From the NCBI RefSeq assembly GCF_039793925.1, contig NZ_JBAMME010000307.1, forward strand, positions 23,400 to 87,399: a stretch of DNA of 64,000 nt. The letters are read 5' to 3'. A program made the position numbers and the translations under genes. Of the stretch, positions 7,540 to 16,109 are shown one piece after another; the stretch's first letter is position 1; the number at the start of each line of letters is the position of its first letter. The stretch is from Thermogutta sp039793925 (GTDB lineage Bacteria > Planctomycetota > Planctomycetia > Pirellulales > Thermoguttaceae). The notes under the pieces were generated by a model. It did no database searches. It had not been told where the DNA came from and was given only the letters and a program-made list of their open reading frames with translations.

Positions 7540-9489
7540 CTAGCGGACGGCCGATTCTGTTCCCGCAGCGGCACGCCGGGTCAGATTCGGAGATTGCGTC
7601 GTACCGGCCAGAAAATTGTCAATTGTGGCGGCCGCTCGTAGCTTGTCAAAATAGTCCGCCATCGCCAGGCGCAGCTTCTTTTCTCGAATATCCTCCACGA
7701 GGATGTCTTTTACAGAAGCGAAGTCCACATCCACCGGTTTAGTAAAGCCCAGACAGTACAGAATGACGTAGGTTTCCGGTCCCACCTGAATAATTCCCGA
7801 GATTTCCCCGGGCTTGAGCGAGAAGGCTTCTTCCTCCAAATTGGGTTGACCGCCGTGTCTCTGGATGGGGGCCACCTCGCCCCGGAGGGCCCGCGTGGCG
7901 GGATCGATGGAATACTGTTCCGCGAGGTCGGCGAAATTCTCTTCTGTGGGATTGGCGCGCGCTTTTTCCCATACCTGTTGGGCCCGGCGGAGATTGTTAA
8001 GCACAATGGCCCGGCAACGCACCCGCGGACCGTAATTCGCTTCAAACGCCTTTTTCAGGTCTTCCTCCGTCACCTGAACATCAGCGTTGACCAGCTTTTT
8101 CAGCGCCACGGCAGGCCAGACGAGGTCGTGCCGATAGATCTCCGGTGTGATGTTCTGTTGCTCACAAATCATCCCCACCCATCGTTCCACGTCAGGCTTG
8201 CCGTCGGCCCGCGGGGGGAGATTCTGTGAGGCGAGACGCGCGATTTCCGCGTCCACATCGGCATCGGTGACCGTGAGGCCTTTCTTCTTGCATGCCTGTT
8301 CAATGAGTTTGCGGTTGATGGTCAACTCGAGCACTTCTTCCCCATGGCGGTCGATGCAGATCTCACCGAGATCTTCCAGTCGGATCGGCCGACCGTTAAT
8401 GAGGGCAGCCACGCCAGGCATCTGTTGCCGCTTCTGGGGATCGTTGAGGACATTGACCACCTGGGCCCGTTTTTGAAGCTCTTGAAAGATTTCCTGGGCG
8501 ACCGTCCGCATCTTGGCGTCGCGGGCCATTTCTTCCAGTTCCGCCCGCACGTCTTCCAGACGTACTTTCACAGGGGGGAGCTGATCCTCGCACTTCAGGA
8601 TGACGAACTGGTTGGCCACGGGAATAACCGAAGAAATCTCCCCCGGTTTGAGACGGAAGGCCACGTCTTCAATTTCTTTCTGGCCCACGTGTTTGCGGAT
8701 CGGCTGGATGAGCCCCTTAAGACTGGCGCTGGCCGCGTCCTCGGAATACTGCTTGGCCAGTTCGCCGAACTGGTCGGGATGGGCGACCGCTTCGCTCCGC
8801 AGCCGTTCCGCCAAATCGCGCCGGCTAACAACAATCATCCGGGCTTTGACGGCCGGCCCATAGCGACTCTCAAATTCCCGTTGGATTTCCTCGGGCGTGA
8901 CAAGGAGCTTTTGCCCCGCCAGCTTTCTCAGGGCCAGCATCGGCCAAATGATATCGCGCCGGTATTGCTCGGGCTTGATGCCACGTTCGTCCTTGAGAAG
9001 TTTCAGCCAGGCTTCCACAGGCATACCGAATCGGGTGGCCATCCGCGTGATTTCAGCGTCGATTTCTTCCGCCGTGATGGAGATGCCGCGCCGCTGGCAC
9101 TCCTCCATAATAAGGTACTTGTTCACCACACTTTCCAAAACTTCTTCGCCGTAGCGACGCAGACATTCCCGACGCAGTTCCTCACGGGTGATGGGTTCCC
9201 CGTTGACTACCGCCACGATCTGGGGCTGGCTTGATTGTGACGAAACAGCACCCTCACTACGGGTCGGCGAGGATGTTGCAGAATTTCCGCGAGGTGCGGG
9301 AGCAGGAATGGCTTCAGGGGTTGAACGGGCAGTGTTCGCGGGACTGGTGCCCGGTCCCTGCGCTGTGGCCCATTCGCTTCCCCAAAACCAGCGAATGGCT
9401 ACTGCCGCGCCGATAATTCCGAGAGGCACCAGGACGAGTTTCCAGCGGATGTGACGCTTCCCTGCAGAGAGGAATTCCTTTCCTTGCAT
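7540..9489 (-). CDS. Membrane-anchored peptidyl-prolyl isomerase with two SurA/parvulin units
   Basis: A periplasmic folding helper, anchored by one N-terminal membrane span (about residues 17-36). After a Pro/Ser/Thr-rich linker the protein contains the same unit twice: a SurA-N-like helical segment beginning with an INGxPI-type strand, then a parvulin (PpiC) domain. The units cover roughly 85-345 and 360-620; each rotamase ends with a GEISxxIxV-type motif (LKPGEISSVIPV and LKPGEISGIIQV). This is an internal tandem duplication. The start is ATG 9489 with AGGAGG seven bases upstream, giving 649 residues; the frame extends nine codons further to another ATG without an SD. No terminator is evident in the short convergent gap to the CBS gene. 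Confidence 0.88.
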   Translation of the reverse strand: MQGKEFLSAGKRHIRWKLVLVPLGIIGAAVAIRWFWGSEWATAQGPGTSPANTARSTPEAIPAPAPRGNSATSSPTRSEGAVSSQSSQPQIVAVVNGEPITREELRRECLRRYGEEVLESVVNKYLIMEECQRRGISITAEEIDAEITRMATRFGMPVEAWLKLLKDERGIKPEQYRRDIIWPMLALRKLAGQKLLVTPEEIQREFESRYGPAVKARMIVVSRRDLAERLRSEAVAHPDQFGELAKQYSEDAASASLKGLIQPIRKHVGQKEIEDVAFRLKPGEISSVIPVANQFVILKCEDQLPPVKVRLEDVRAELEEMARDAKMRTVAQEIFQELQKRAQVVNVLNDPQKRQQMPGVAALINGRPIRLEDLGEICIDRHGEEVLELTINRKLIEQACKKKGLTVTDADVDAEIARLASQNLPPRADGKPDVERWVGMICEQQNITPEIYRHDLVWPAVALKKLVNADVQVTEEDLKKAFEANYGPRVRCRAIVLNNLRRAQQVWEKARANPTEENFADLAEQYSIDPATRALRGEVAPIQRHGGQPNLEEEAFSLKPGEISGIIQVGPETYVILYCLGFTKPVDVDFASVKDILVEDIREKKLRLAMADYFDKLRAAATIDNFLAGTTQSPNLTRRAAAGTESAVR

Positions 9490-9649
9490 GTCGGTCCCTC
9501 CTGTAACCGAGCGCATGGGGAACAGAGTGGGTCAAGAAACACGCGTCTCCACCGAGACGCCGCAATATAGCACCCCCTGGAGACCAGGGTCAAGGCGAAT
9601 TTTTTACGAAGGTCCCGCGCAAGTCATCCGGGAAGAATCTTGCACCGCA

Positions 9650-9658
9650 GGGGCAATT
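9650..9658. repeat. Half-site of the dispersed palindrome
   Basis: GGGGCAATT, identical to the left arm of the family and 65 bases before copy C. The right arm has decayed (GATTGATCG). Confidence 0.4.
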
Positions 9659-9714
9659 GATTGATCGCGTGGAGAGCACGGTGCCCGCGGACGGGTTGAT
9701 CAGACTTCGGGTAT

Positions 9715-9735
9715 GGCCAATTCATGAATTGCCCC
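9715..9735. repeat. Dispersed intergenic palindrome, copy C
   Basis: GGCCAATTCA joined to TGAATTGCCCC. The central 14 bases (CAATTCATGAATTG) form a perfect palindrome; the left outer arm has one substitution and is one base short. Confidence 0.7.
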
Positions 9736-9838
9736 AACCGGCAAAGCAATCGAATCAATCAGTTGAACCGGTGAACCAGACACGACTCGCGGAGAGCGAA
9801 ACTTTGCCACAACAGTGCCAGGCAACGGCGGCCCCGGT

Positions 9839-10330
9839 TCAGCTCAGGGGCGTGAACTGACAGGGCGGGTCGAGGGATTGCGACCCACCGTCCCCGGGTG
9901 CGGAGATGGTCACCAGGTCCAGGGCCTGCGCCATCCGCTGGAGAGTAGTGTGAGAGAGATAATCGTGCACCTCGCGGTGGACCATATTCACCAGATCACC
10001 CAGCATGCAATTGGCTGCTCCGTTTCGGCAAATCGGCTCGCCCAAGAGGCACCCTGCTGTGGGAAGCGGTCCCTCAATCGCCTGATAGATTTCGGCGAGC
10101 GTGATCTCCTCGGGCGGGCGTGTCAGTTCAAAACCACCGTGAGGGCCCCGTACGGAGCGCAAAAGACCCGCCTTGACAAGACGTTGCATGACCTTGGCGA
10201 GATGGTGCGTCGAGGCTCGGAGGACCTCCGCGAGGCGTTCGGTCGTCCACCGCTGTGGCGAACGCGCCATCACTCCTAGTGCGTGGAGCGCCAGAGATGC
10301 GGCTTCTGAAATACGAACCAAACCGGTCAT
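9839..10330 (-). CDS. Rrf2-family transcriptional regulator with three spaced cysteines
   Basis: A winged-helix DNA-binding protein of the Rrf2 family (relatives IscR, NsrR, CymR). The helix-turn-helix occupies about residues 8-60, followed by the wing motif RGPHGGFELTRP. Cys94, Cys101 and Cys108 have C-x6-C-x6-C spacing, wider than the C-x5-C-x5-C of IscR as I recall it. An iron-sulfur cluster that senses redox state, NO or cluster demand is plausible. The start is ATG 10330 with GAGGT about six bases upstream, giving 163 residues; an upstream TTG is unlikely. A consensus promoter and an inverted repeat lie upstream, fitting autoregulation. The target is unknown. Confidence 0.87.
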   Translation of the reverse strand: MTGLVRISEAASLALHALGVMARSPQRWTTERLAEVLRASTHHLAKVMQRLVKAGLLRSVRGPHGGFELTRPPEEITLAEIYQAIEGPLPTAGCLLGEPICRNGAANCMLGDLVNMVHREVHDYLSHTTLQRMAQALDLVTISAPGDGGSQSLDPPCQFTPLS

Positions 10331-10437
10331 GGGGTTACCTCTTTCGCAAGGGGAATGCCCAGAGCGCTGGACAACCAACCGCCAGTGTCAGCGGAACGAC
10401 CAGAACCGCTCTACTACCGATTGCAAAAACAATTTTT

Positions 10438-10452
10438 CAAATCCAGAATTTG
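10438..10452 (-). promoter_or_regulatory. Possible Rrf2 operator (inverted repeat)
   Basis: CAAAT-N5-ATTTG lies about 20 bases downstream of the -10 box of the Rrf2 promoter, where a repressor would block transcription. Inference from position and symmetry only. Confidence 0.3.
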
Positions 10453-10471
10453 TCGTACCATTGATACCTAA

Positions 10472-10500
10472 ATTATACGGCCGCAGACCCGCCAGGCCAA
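10472..10500 (-). promoter_or_regulatory. Promoter of the Rrf2 gene
   Basis: On the minus strand, -35 TTGGCC (10500-10495, 4/6) is followed by a 17-base spacer and a perfect -10 TATAAT (10477-10472). The predicted start near 10465 leaves a leader of about 135 bases. Confidence 0.6.
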
Positions 10501-10567
10501 ACGAGGTTGCTTATTGTGGGAACAGAACGAGGCTGAAAAGACAACGCCGGTTGTCGATTGGCCGTGA

Positions 10568-11131
10568 TTACCCGGGCTCCGCTGGCGGTCCGGTCAGTTC
10601 TTCGAGAATGGCCTTCAAACGCACGAAAATCGTTTCCGGCTCAGCCATCCTGCCCGGGCCGGTCATACCACAACTGAGGTAGCCCTCCTCTGGATCAATG
10701 ACGATGAAACCATCTTCCCGCAGTCGCTGGACATTTCGCTGCACGGCCGGTTTCTGCCACATCCGTGTGTTCATGGCGGGGGCAATCACGATGGGACCGG
10801 CAAATGCCAGAACCGTCGTGGAGAGCAGATCATCGGCCAATCCCCAGGCAGCCTTGGCCAGAAAGTTCGCCGTCGCCGGTGCCACGCAGAGGATGTCTGC
10901 TTTCTCCGCCAGATCGATATGCGGATGTGCGCTCAGCGGAGCCCACATATCGAGCGCGACGGGCCGACCTGTCAGCGCTTCGAACGTTTTCGGCGCCACG
11001 AGCTGAGTTGCGGCCTGGGTCATGATGACGGTGACACCGGCACCGGCCTGGACGAGACGACTCACCAGGGCTGCCGTCTTGTAGGCTGCGATACCCCCGG
11101 TCACACCTATGACTATCTCACGCCCTTTCAT
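10568..11131 (-). CDS. coaC: Stand-alone phosphopantothenoylcysteine decarboxylase (CoaC-type flavoprotein)
   Basis: An FMN enzyme of the HFCD family that decarboxylates 4'-phosphopantothenoylcysteine in coenzyme A synthesis. Visible motifs are the N-terminal GVTGGIAAYK, the substrate-clamp segment PAMNTRMW, and the Cys-containing loop YLSCGMTGPGRM. At 187 residues it has only the CoaC half; the CoaB synthetase domain usually fused in Bacteria is absent from this gene and from the window, so it is probably encoded elsewhere. The ATG overlaps the rpoZ stop by four bases (ATGA), pointing to translational coupling in the yicC-gmk-rpoZ-coaC cluster. Confidence 0.88.
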   Translation of the reverse strand: MKGREIVIGVTGGIAAYKTAALVSRLVQAGAGVTVIMTQAATQLVAPKTFEALTGRPVALDMWAPLSAHPHIDLAEKADILCVAPATANFLAKAAWGLADDLLSTTVLAFAGPIVIAPAMNTRMWQKPAVQRNVQRLREDGFIVIDPEEGYLSCGMTGPGRMAEPETIFVRLKAILEELTGPPAEPG

Positions 11132-11382
11132 AAGGAGCTCAAACTGCGTGGCGGTTGATCCGATTGGTCGGCCACAGTGCGAACATTGCCGCCCATATCG
11201 AGGTAGATTTTATCCTCCATGATCTCCCGGAGGACGATCTTCATGCGATCTTTGGTGTCCAGATCGACAAGCGGCGGGGCTCCCTTCATAAGCGCCACCA
11301 GCCGTTTTTGAATGAGGGTGGAGAGCTTGAAACGGCCTCCCACCTTGTCGATGAGGGCATCATCTTTGAGTTCTTCGTACAT
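11128..11382 (-). CDS. rpoZ: RNA polymerase omega subunit
   Basis: The small omega subunit that helps assemble the beta-prime subunit into RNA polymerase. At 84 residues it shows the family pattern IDKVGGRFKLSTLIQKRLVAL, followed by a shorter conserved helix. The position between gmk and coaC is the usual bacterial order, which strengthens a call that would be weak from sequence alone. AGGAGG lies eight bases before the ATG and inside the end of gmk, which it overlaps by 23 bases in another frame. Confidence 0.85.
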   Translation of the reverse strand: MYEELKDDALIDKVGGRFKLSTLIQKRLVALMKGAPPLVDLDTKDRMKIVLREIMEDKIYLDMGGNVRTVADQSDQPPRSLSSL

Positions 11383-12049
11383 GGACCTGACCTCCTGTTT
11401 CCGACTGGGAAAGTGCTGGCTGATCGGTTTCGGTCTCGCTTGGGGGAATTCCCGCTTCTTTTTTCAGGATGTCGCAAATGGCGCGGACGGTGTCATCCAG
11501 TCGATCGTTCACGACACGGTAACGGTACCGCTCGGAAAGCCGTAGCTCCTCCGCTGCCCGTTCCAGACGCAGCCGTACGACGTCTTCCGGTTCCGTACCG
11601 CGTCCTCGAAGTCGCTTTTCCAATTCTTCCCAACTGGTGGGCAAAAGAAAGATACTCACGGCGTCGGGGAATTGCTCTTGAACAGTCAGCGCTCCCCGCA
11701 CATCGATGACCAAAAGCACCCACTTACCTGATTGTAATGTGGCCAGAACCGGTTCTTTCAAGGTTCCGTACCAGTGGCCGTCCTCGAACACCTGGAAGCA
11801 TTCCAGAAAGGCCCCCGCCTGTCGGAGTCGATCGAATTCTTCCGGGGTGAAGAATCGATAATGAACACCATCGATTTCCTCCGGACGACGAGGCCGCGTG
11901 GTGGCCGACACACTCCGCACGAGTGGTATCGGGGATTCTGCCAGCAGCCGATTGGCCACCGTGGTCTTACCCACTCCCGAAGGCCCGGAAAGGATGACAA
12001 TACGTCCGGGGCGATGTTCCGGCCCCTGTGAAGGACGGTCACTCGACAT
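11360..12049 (-). CDS. gmk: Guanylate kinase
   Basis: Phosphorylates GMP to GDP with ATP. The P-loop is GPSGVGKTT (about residues 21-29). The GMP-binding region contains SATTRPRRPEEIDGVHYRF, and a lid segment includes RLRGRGTEPEDVVRLRL. At 229 residues it is about 25 longer than the usual 205, because of a short hydrophilic N-terminal extension and a C-terminal tail after residue 200. Its start overlaps the yicC stop by 11 bases, and its end overlaps rpoZ by 23 bases; the compact packing implies one operon. Confidence 0.95.
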   Translation of the reverse strand: MSSDRPSQGPEHRPGRIVILSGPSGVGKTTVANRLLAESPIPLVRSVSATTRPRRPEEIDGVHYRFFTPEEFDRLRQAGAFLECFQVFEDGHWYGTLKEPVLATLQSGKWVLLVIDVRGALTVQEQFPDAVSIFLLPTSWEELEKRLRGRGTEPEDVVRLRLERAAEELRLSERYRYRVVNDRLDDTVRAICDILKKEAGIPPSETETDQPALSQSETGGQVHVRRTQR

Positions 12050-12932
12050 TTTGGACCATTTCCCGCAGCCGTTCCACCTGGGTTTTCATGTCCACCACGC
12101 AACGACTGATTTCGGCGTCATTGGCCTTAGCGCCCATCGTATTGATTTCGCGGAACATCTCCTGCGTCAGGAATTCCAAACGTCGGCCCGGCGTCTCGTC
12201 GCCAGGTTCCTCGAGCACGGAGAGAAACTGCTGGATGTGACTGCGCAGACGAACGATTTCTTCCGAAATGTCCGCCCGTTCCGCGAAAAGTCCCGCTTCT
12301 TTCAGAATGTCTTCCGCCTTGAGGACTCCTGCCGCTTCCCCCAACAATCGGGCCATTCTCTCCTGGAGCCGCTGCCGATAATTCTCGACCACCAAAGGTG
12401 CCCGCTGCTCCACCTCTTCGCTCAGAGAGTAGATCCGCAAACACGTGGCCCGCATGTCCGCGGCCATCGCATGGCCCTCACGAATGCGCATCGCCTGGAG
12501 TTGTTCCAGGGCCTCAGTGACCACCGTCAGAAGCGAGGGCAGGATTTCCGCCACATAGGCCGAGGGATCAACCAGCTCGCTCACAATGCCGGGAAGCATC
12601 AGGAATGGCTCAATGCCAGAAGGCGGCGTTAAACCGGCATTCAGAGCCGCGGCTTCCACCTGCCGATAATACCCCAGCAAAACCTGAGAATTGATCCGGT
12701 AATCTCCGGGACGAGGGTGCCGATCCAGAAACAGCGTGACCTGCACTGTGCCGCGGCGGATCTGCTTCCGAACGAGGTTCTCGATCGCGCTCTCAACCGC
12801 CGCAGGGAGACCTTCGTTACAGCGGATCAGTACTTTCAAAAATCGATTGTTGACCGCACGGATTTCCACCCGGAAGGACGTGTCGTCCTTCTGCAAGCGG
12901 GCTTCGCCGAAACCGGTCATGCTGGAAAGCAA
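12039..12932 (-). CDS. yicC: YicC family endoribonuclease
   Basis: Member of the YicC/YloC family, which includes endoribonucleases. The hallmark N-terminus SMTGFGEA is present, with the YicC_N domain over about residues 1-155 and the DUF1732 domain at the C-terminus (ending with the invariant-type NTMGAKANDAEIS segment). Family members start a few residues before SMTGFG. Here a TTG at 12932 has GGAGGT seven bases upstream and gives a protein starting MLSSMTGFG (297 residues). The alternatives are ATG 12920 (no SD in range) and a TTG at 12959. First gene of the gmk operon. Confidence 0.88.
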   Translation of the reverse strand: MLSSMTGFGEARLQKDDTSFRVEIRAVNNRFLKVLIRCNEGLPAAVESAIENLVRKQIRRGTVQVTLFLDRHPRPGDYRINSQVLLGYYRQVEAAALNAGLTPPSGIEPFLMLPGIVSELVDPSAYVAEILPSLLTVVTEALEQLQAMRIREGHAMAADMRATCLRIYSLSEEVEQRAPLVVENYRQRLQERMARLLGEAAGVLKAEDILKEAGLFAERADISEEIVRLRSHIQQFLSVLEEPGDETPGRRLEFLTQEMFREINTMGAKANDAEISRCVVDMKTQVERLREMVQNVE

Positions 12933-13065
12933 TCGAGCTACCTCCGCACTCCGAATCAATAACCTGCTCTGCGACGGTCAATTCGCCGTGGGACGAATCA
13001 CTCTCAACTGGGGATTTTGAAACAGCACAGCCTTTCGCCTTCCGCGCCAGAGCACTCGAAAAACG

Positions 13066-13080
13066 TGACAACGTTTGTCA
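13066..13080. promoter_or_regulatory. Perfect inverted repeat upstream of the yicC operon
   Basis: TGACAA-CGT-TTGTCA, in the 190-base gap between secG and yicC and about 135 bases before the yicC start. Its size suits a dimeric regulator site. The function is unknown. Confidence 0.3.
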
Positions 13081-13124
13081 AACGAAAGTCCCGGCGGGAC
13101 GGACCGTTCTGTTCCGTTCATGAT

Positions 13125-13508
13125 CTACTGAGATGTGGGGGCGGCCGGAGCGCCGCTGCCGGGATTGTCCGTGGCGCTCCCTGTTCCCTGGCCAGACGGC
13201 TCGGGAAGTGTTGTGGGTTCCAGGGGGGCAGAATTGGTGACCGTCGGTGCCGTGGGTCCCAGGTCAAGCCGCGATCGATGGGTCCACCGGAAATACAGGT
13301 GGCTGAGGATACACAGACAAATCCAGAAGGCAGCCACCCCGATCGTGATCCGTGTGAACGTATCCCCGGCCTTGGCACCGAACGCACTCTGGCCGCCGAG
13401 TCCTCCAAAGGCGCCGGCCAGTCCACCCCCGCGCCCCCGCTGAATGAGCACCAGGAGGATCATGAAAATGGCCGTCAGGACCAGCAAAATCAGAATGAGA
13501 AATTTCAT
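13125..13508 (-). CDS. secG: Preprotein translocase subunit SecG
   Basis: A small membrane subunit of the SecYEG channel. Two hydrophobic spans (about residues 2-20 and 55-75) flank the family's glycine-rich cytoplasmic loop, with QRGRGGGLAGAFGGLGGQSA followed by FGAKAGD. A Pro/Thr/Ala-rich tail of about 45 residues extends beyond the conserved part. It starts 24 bases after tpiA; the tpiA-secG order is common in bacteria and supports the call. Confidence 0.92.
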   Translation of the reverse strand: MKFLILILLVLTAIFMILLVLIQRGRGGGLAGAFGGLGGQSAFGAKAGDTFTRITIGVAAFWICLCILSHLYFRWTHRSRLDLGPTAPTVTNSAPLEPTTLPEPSGQGTGSATDNPGSGAPAAPTSQ

Positions 13509-13532
13509 AACTTCACCGCATTCCTCGGCACC

Positions 13533-14303
13533 TCAGGCCCCCACTTTGACCTTTTGGGCGGCCGCGACTATCCCCAAAAACTCGTCAGCCTTGAGGCTTG
13601 CACCGCCGATCAGGCCGCCGTCCACATTGGGCTGCCGGAATATGTCTCCCGCAATCGCTGCCTTGACACTTCCACCGTACTGAATTCGCACCGAATCTGC
13701 AACGTCCCTTCCGAATCGCTCTGCAAGGAGCCGGCGGATTTCGGATTGAACCTCCTCGGCCTGCTCGGGAGTAGCGTTTTCCCCTGTGCCAATCGCCCAT
13801 ACGGGCTCGTAGGCGATGACGCACTGGCGCATCTGCTCGGCTGACAGGCCGGAAAGGCTGCCATCAATTTGACGACGGACCACCGCGAGGGTCTTTCCCT
13901 CCTTTCTTTGTCGAAGTGTTTCTCCCACACAAATGATCGGTTGCAGACCACACTCGAGAGCGGCAAACACTTTTTCGTTCACAAATTCGCTCGATTCGCC
14001 CATCGCCCGACGTTCGCTGTGGCCGAGAATCACGTACCGGCAACCCATGTCCTTCAGCATGGGGCCGCTGATCTCCCCGGTGTAGGCTCCCTTCGGCTCG
14101 GGGTAAAGATTCTGGGCTCCCAAAGCGACCGGGCTTCCCACGAGGGCCTGGGCTACTGCTTCGAGATAAACGAACGGGGGGCAGACCGCGACGTCCACAC
14201 CGGGGTAAGCGCCAGCCCCTTCCGCGACAGCTTCGGCCAGCGCCACAGCAGAAGCGCGGTCCATATGCATCTTCCAGTTGCCTGCAACAAACGGACGGCG
14301 CAT
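13533..14303 (-). CDS. tpiA: Triosephosphate isomerase
   Basis: Interconverts dihydroxyacetone phosphate and glyceraldehyde 3-phosphate. All catalytic motifs are present: the lysine in GNWKMHMD, the electrophilic histidine in ILGHSERR, and the base glutamate in YEPVWAIGTG. The phosphate-binding IQYGGSVK and GGLIGGASL follow. The length is 256 residues, as expected for a TIM barrel. AGGAG lies ten bases before the ATG. Confidence 0.97.
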   Translation of the reverse strand: MRRPFVAGNWKMHMDRASAVALAEAVAEGAGAYPGVDVAVCPPFVYLEAVAQALVGSPVALGAQNLYPEPKGAYTGEISGPMLKDMGCRYVILGHSERRAMGESSEFVNEKVFAALECGLQPIICVGETLRQRKEGKTLAVVRRQIDGSLSGLSAEQMRQCVIAYEPVWAIGTGENATPEQAEEVQSEIRRLLAERFGRDVADSVRIQYGGSVKAAIAGDIFRQPNVDGGLIGGASLKADEFLGIVAAAQKVKVGA

Positions 14304-14667
14304 GGTACGCGATCTCCTTTGTCCTGCTCCAAGGTGCCGAAGGGCGAAGCGTCCCCCGAAAAAAGTTTCGACGCCCGCCAGGCGCGGCGCGACAAATACC
14401 GCGCATGGCTTGATGGAAAACCTTTATCTTCCCCGCTTTGACCCGATCTGACAAGTAGGCACCAAGCCGACCATCCCCGCTCTTTTCGTGAGAAATTCAG
14501 GAAAGGGAATCGCGTGGCATGGCCGAACCGGTCGAACCGCGGTCGGGGCAATTCATGAATTGTCCCTACGATTTCCAAAGCCTGCCATTTTCGCTCACAC
14601 CGTTTGAATTCAAGGTGATTTTAAGAAATTGGAACGGCTTCCCGCAGCGCTTGGTCTCGGTGTCTGT
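14304..14667. other. 364-base intergenic region between galK and tpiA
   Basis: Both flanking genes are on the minus strand. No gene is apparent. It contains palindrome copy D (14545-14566). The tpiA-secG promoter is presumably here but no strong -35/-10 pair stands out. Confidence 0.5.
14545..14566. repeat. Dispersed intergenic palindrome, copy D
   Basis: GGGGCAATTCA joined to TGAATTGTCCC, one mismatch from a perfect 22-base palindrome, flanked by GGTC on the left and TACG on the right. Confidence 0.75.
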
Positions 14668-15825
14668 TTACGCCGTGCAACAGGATTCCACGAGGGAGGC
14701 TCCGGCGCTGGCCCGGCAGATGTACACGCTGGGTTCGTTGCCCGTTTTCTGGTGATAGATCTCTGCCACGGTCTGGGAGAATCTCTCCGCCACCGCGGTT
14801 TCCACGAGGGCCACGGCGCACCCACCAAAACCAGCTCCGGTCATGCGTGCCCCCAGACAGCCCGGTTGCTGGAGCGCAATCTCCACCATCGCGTTGAGCG
14901 CCGGACTGGAAACCTCATAGTCGTCCCGCAGGCTCTCATGGCTTTTCACCATCAAGCGACCAAACTCCCGAAGATCGCCCGTTTGAAGGGCCTGAGCCGC
15001 TCTGAGTGTGCGGTCGTTCTCCGTGATCACATGGCGAACACGTCGCCGCGTGATTTCGTCCAGTTCGTTCGCCCGTCGCTCGAATTCCTCGATCGTGATG
15101 TCGCGGAGGGCTTTCACTCCGAACTGCCGGGCCGTACGTTCGCATGCGGCGCGACGCTCGTTGTAGGCAGAATCAACCAGCCCGCGACGTGTGCCCGTAT
15201 CGAGGACGACAATCCGCGCGGTATCCGGGATGGGCACATGGGTCAATTCCAGCGACCGACAGTCAATGAGAAGGGCATGTCCCTCCTGGCCGCAGGCCGA
15301 AATGAGCTGATCCATGATGCCGCACTGGACCCCCACCCACTGGTTTTCCGCCTTCTGTGAGAGGAGGGCCATTTTGACCGGATCCCAGGGGATTTGGGCA
15401 GTTGCACAAAATGCTCTGGCACAGGCCACCTCAAGGGCTGCGGAGGAAGATAAACCTGCCCCAACCGGCACGTCGCCTATTATCACGCCTTCCCACCCCC
15501 GCAGAAAAAAACCTTCTTCCTGGAGGGCCCAGGCCACGCCCTTCACATATTCCAGAGACCCCGAATCGGTATAGCGAATGGCATCCAGGTGGAATTCCCC
15601 ATATCGTTGGGTATCCGCAAAATGAACCTTAACCCATCGATCGGGACGCCGTCGCAAGGCGATCCACGCCGCCCGGTCGATGGCCATGGGAAGCACGAAG
15701 CCGTCGTTATAGTCGGTGTGCTCGCCGATGAGATTCACACGCCCCGGGGCCCGCACACACACATCGGGAGTTCCCTCCCATTTTTCTTCAAAAAAGGTGA
15801 CGAGACTCTGTAAATCCACCTTCAT
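14668..15825 (-). CDS. galK: Galactokinase (GHMP family)
   Basis: Phosphorylates galactose to galactose 1-phosphate in the Leloir pathway. The galactokinase signature GRVNLIGEHTDYNDG lies near residue 30, the GHMP ATP-binding motif PVGAGLSSSAALEVA near 120, and the C-terminal GHMP motif MTGAGFGGCAVAL near 340. About 385 residues, the family norm. ATG 15825 is preferred over a TTG nine bases upstream; neither has a good SD. Other Leloir genes are not in the window. The divergent neighbour is a sugar-nucleotide-type SDR. Confidence 0.93.
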   Translation of the reverse strand: MKVDLQSLVTFFEEKWEGTPDVCVRAPGRVNLIGEHTDYNDGFVLPMAIDRAAWIALRRRPDRWVKVHFADTQRYGEFHLDAIRYTDSGSLEYVKGVAWALQEEGFFLRGWEGVIIGDVPVGAGLSSSAALEVACARAFCATAQIPWDPVKMALLSQKAENQWVGVQCGIMDQLISACGQEGHALLIDCRSLELTHVPIPDTARIVVLDTGTRRGLVDSAYNERRAACERTARQFGVKALRDITIEEFERRANELDEITRRRVRHVITENDRTLRAAQALQTGDLREFGRLMVKSHESLRDDYEVSSPALNAMVEIALQQPGCLGARMTGAGFGGCAVALVETAVAERFSQTVAEIYHQKTGNEPSVYICRASAGASLVESCCTA

Positions 15826-16109
15826 GGCTCGCAACGAAGACTGAAAAATTCAACGATGCAACAGATCACCGAGACCCCTTAAGCAGACACAACGAGTTGC
15901 ACTCGGATTCTCAATTTTCAACCCCCTAAAACCTCTGCCGCGGGGTTTAACGCGCTTTCTTGAAAGAGACACAATTGTGGTATCGTGCCCGGACAAACTA
16001 CCATCGTCAAGATAGCCCCCCAGACGGGAGCTTCCCGCAAGTGTCTTCAGGTGTTCCCTGAGTCGGATGGTCAAAAACCTCAGGTTGACGGCTGCCCAAA
16101 GCGTTGACA

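Larger units (their letters stand above)
9490..9838. other. 349-base intergenic region carrying palindrome sequences
   Basis: Lies between the rotamase gene start and the end of the Rrf2 gene. It contains a half-site (9650-9658) and a nearly perfect copy (9715-9735) of the dispersed palindrome. I see no gene. The rotamase promoter should be here but no clear -35/-10 pair is visible. Confidence 0.55.

Noticed and set aside
8344..9234. 296-codon plus-strand frame
   Set aside because: Antisense to the parvulin gene and rich in His/Phe/Gly from reversed codons; no family resemblance.
16104..16109. TTGACA read as a -35 box
   Set aside because: It overlaps the start codon region of the SDR gene and no -10 box follows at a suitable distance.
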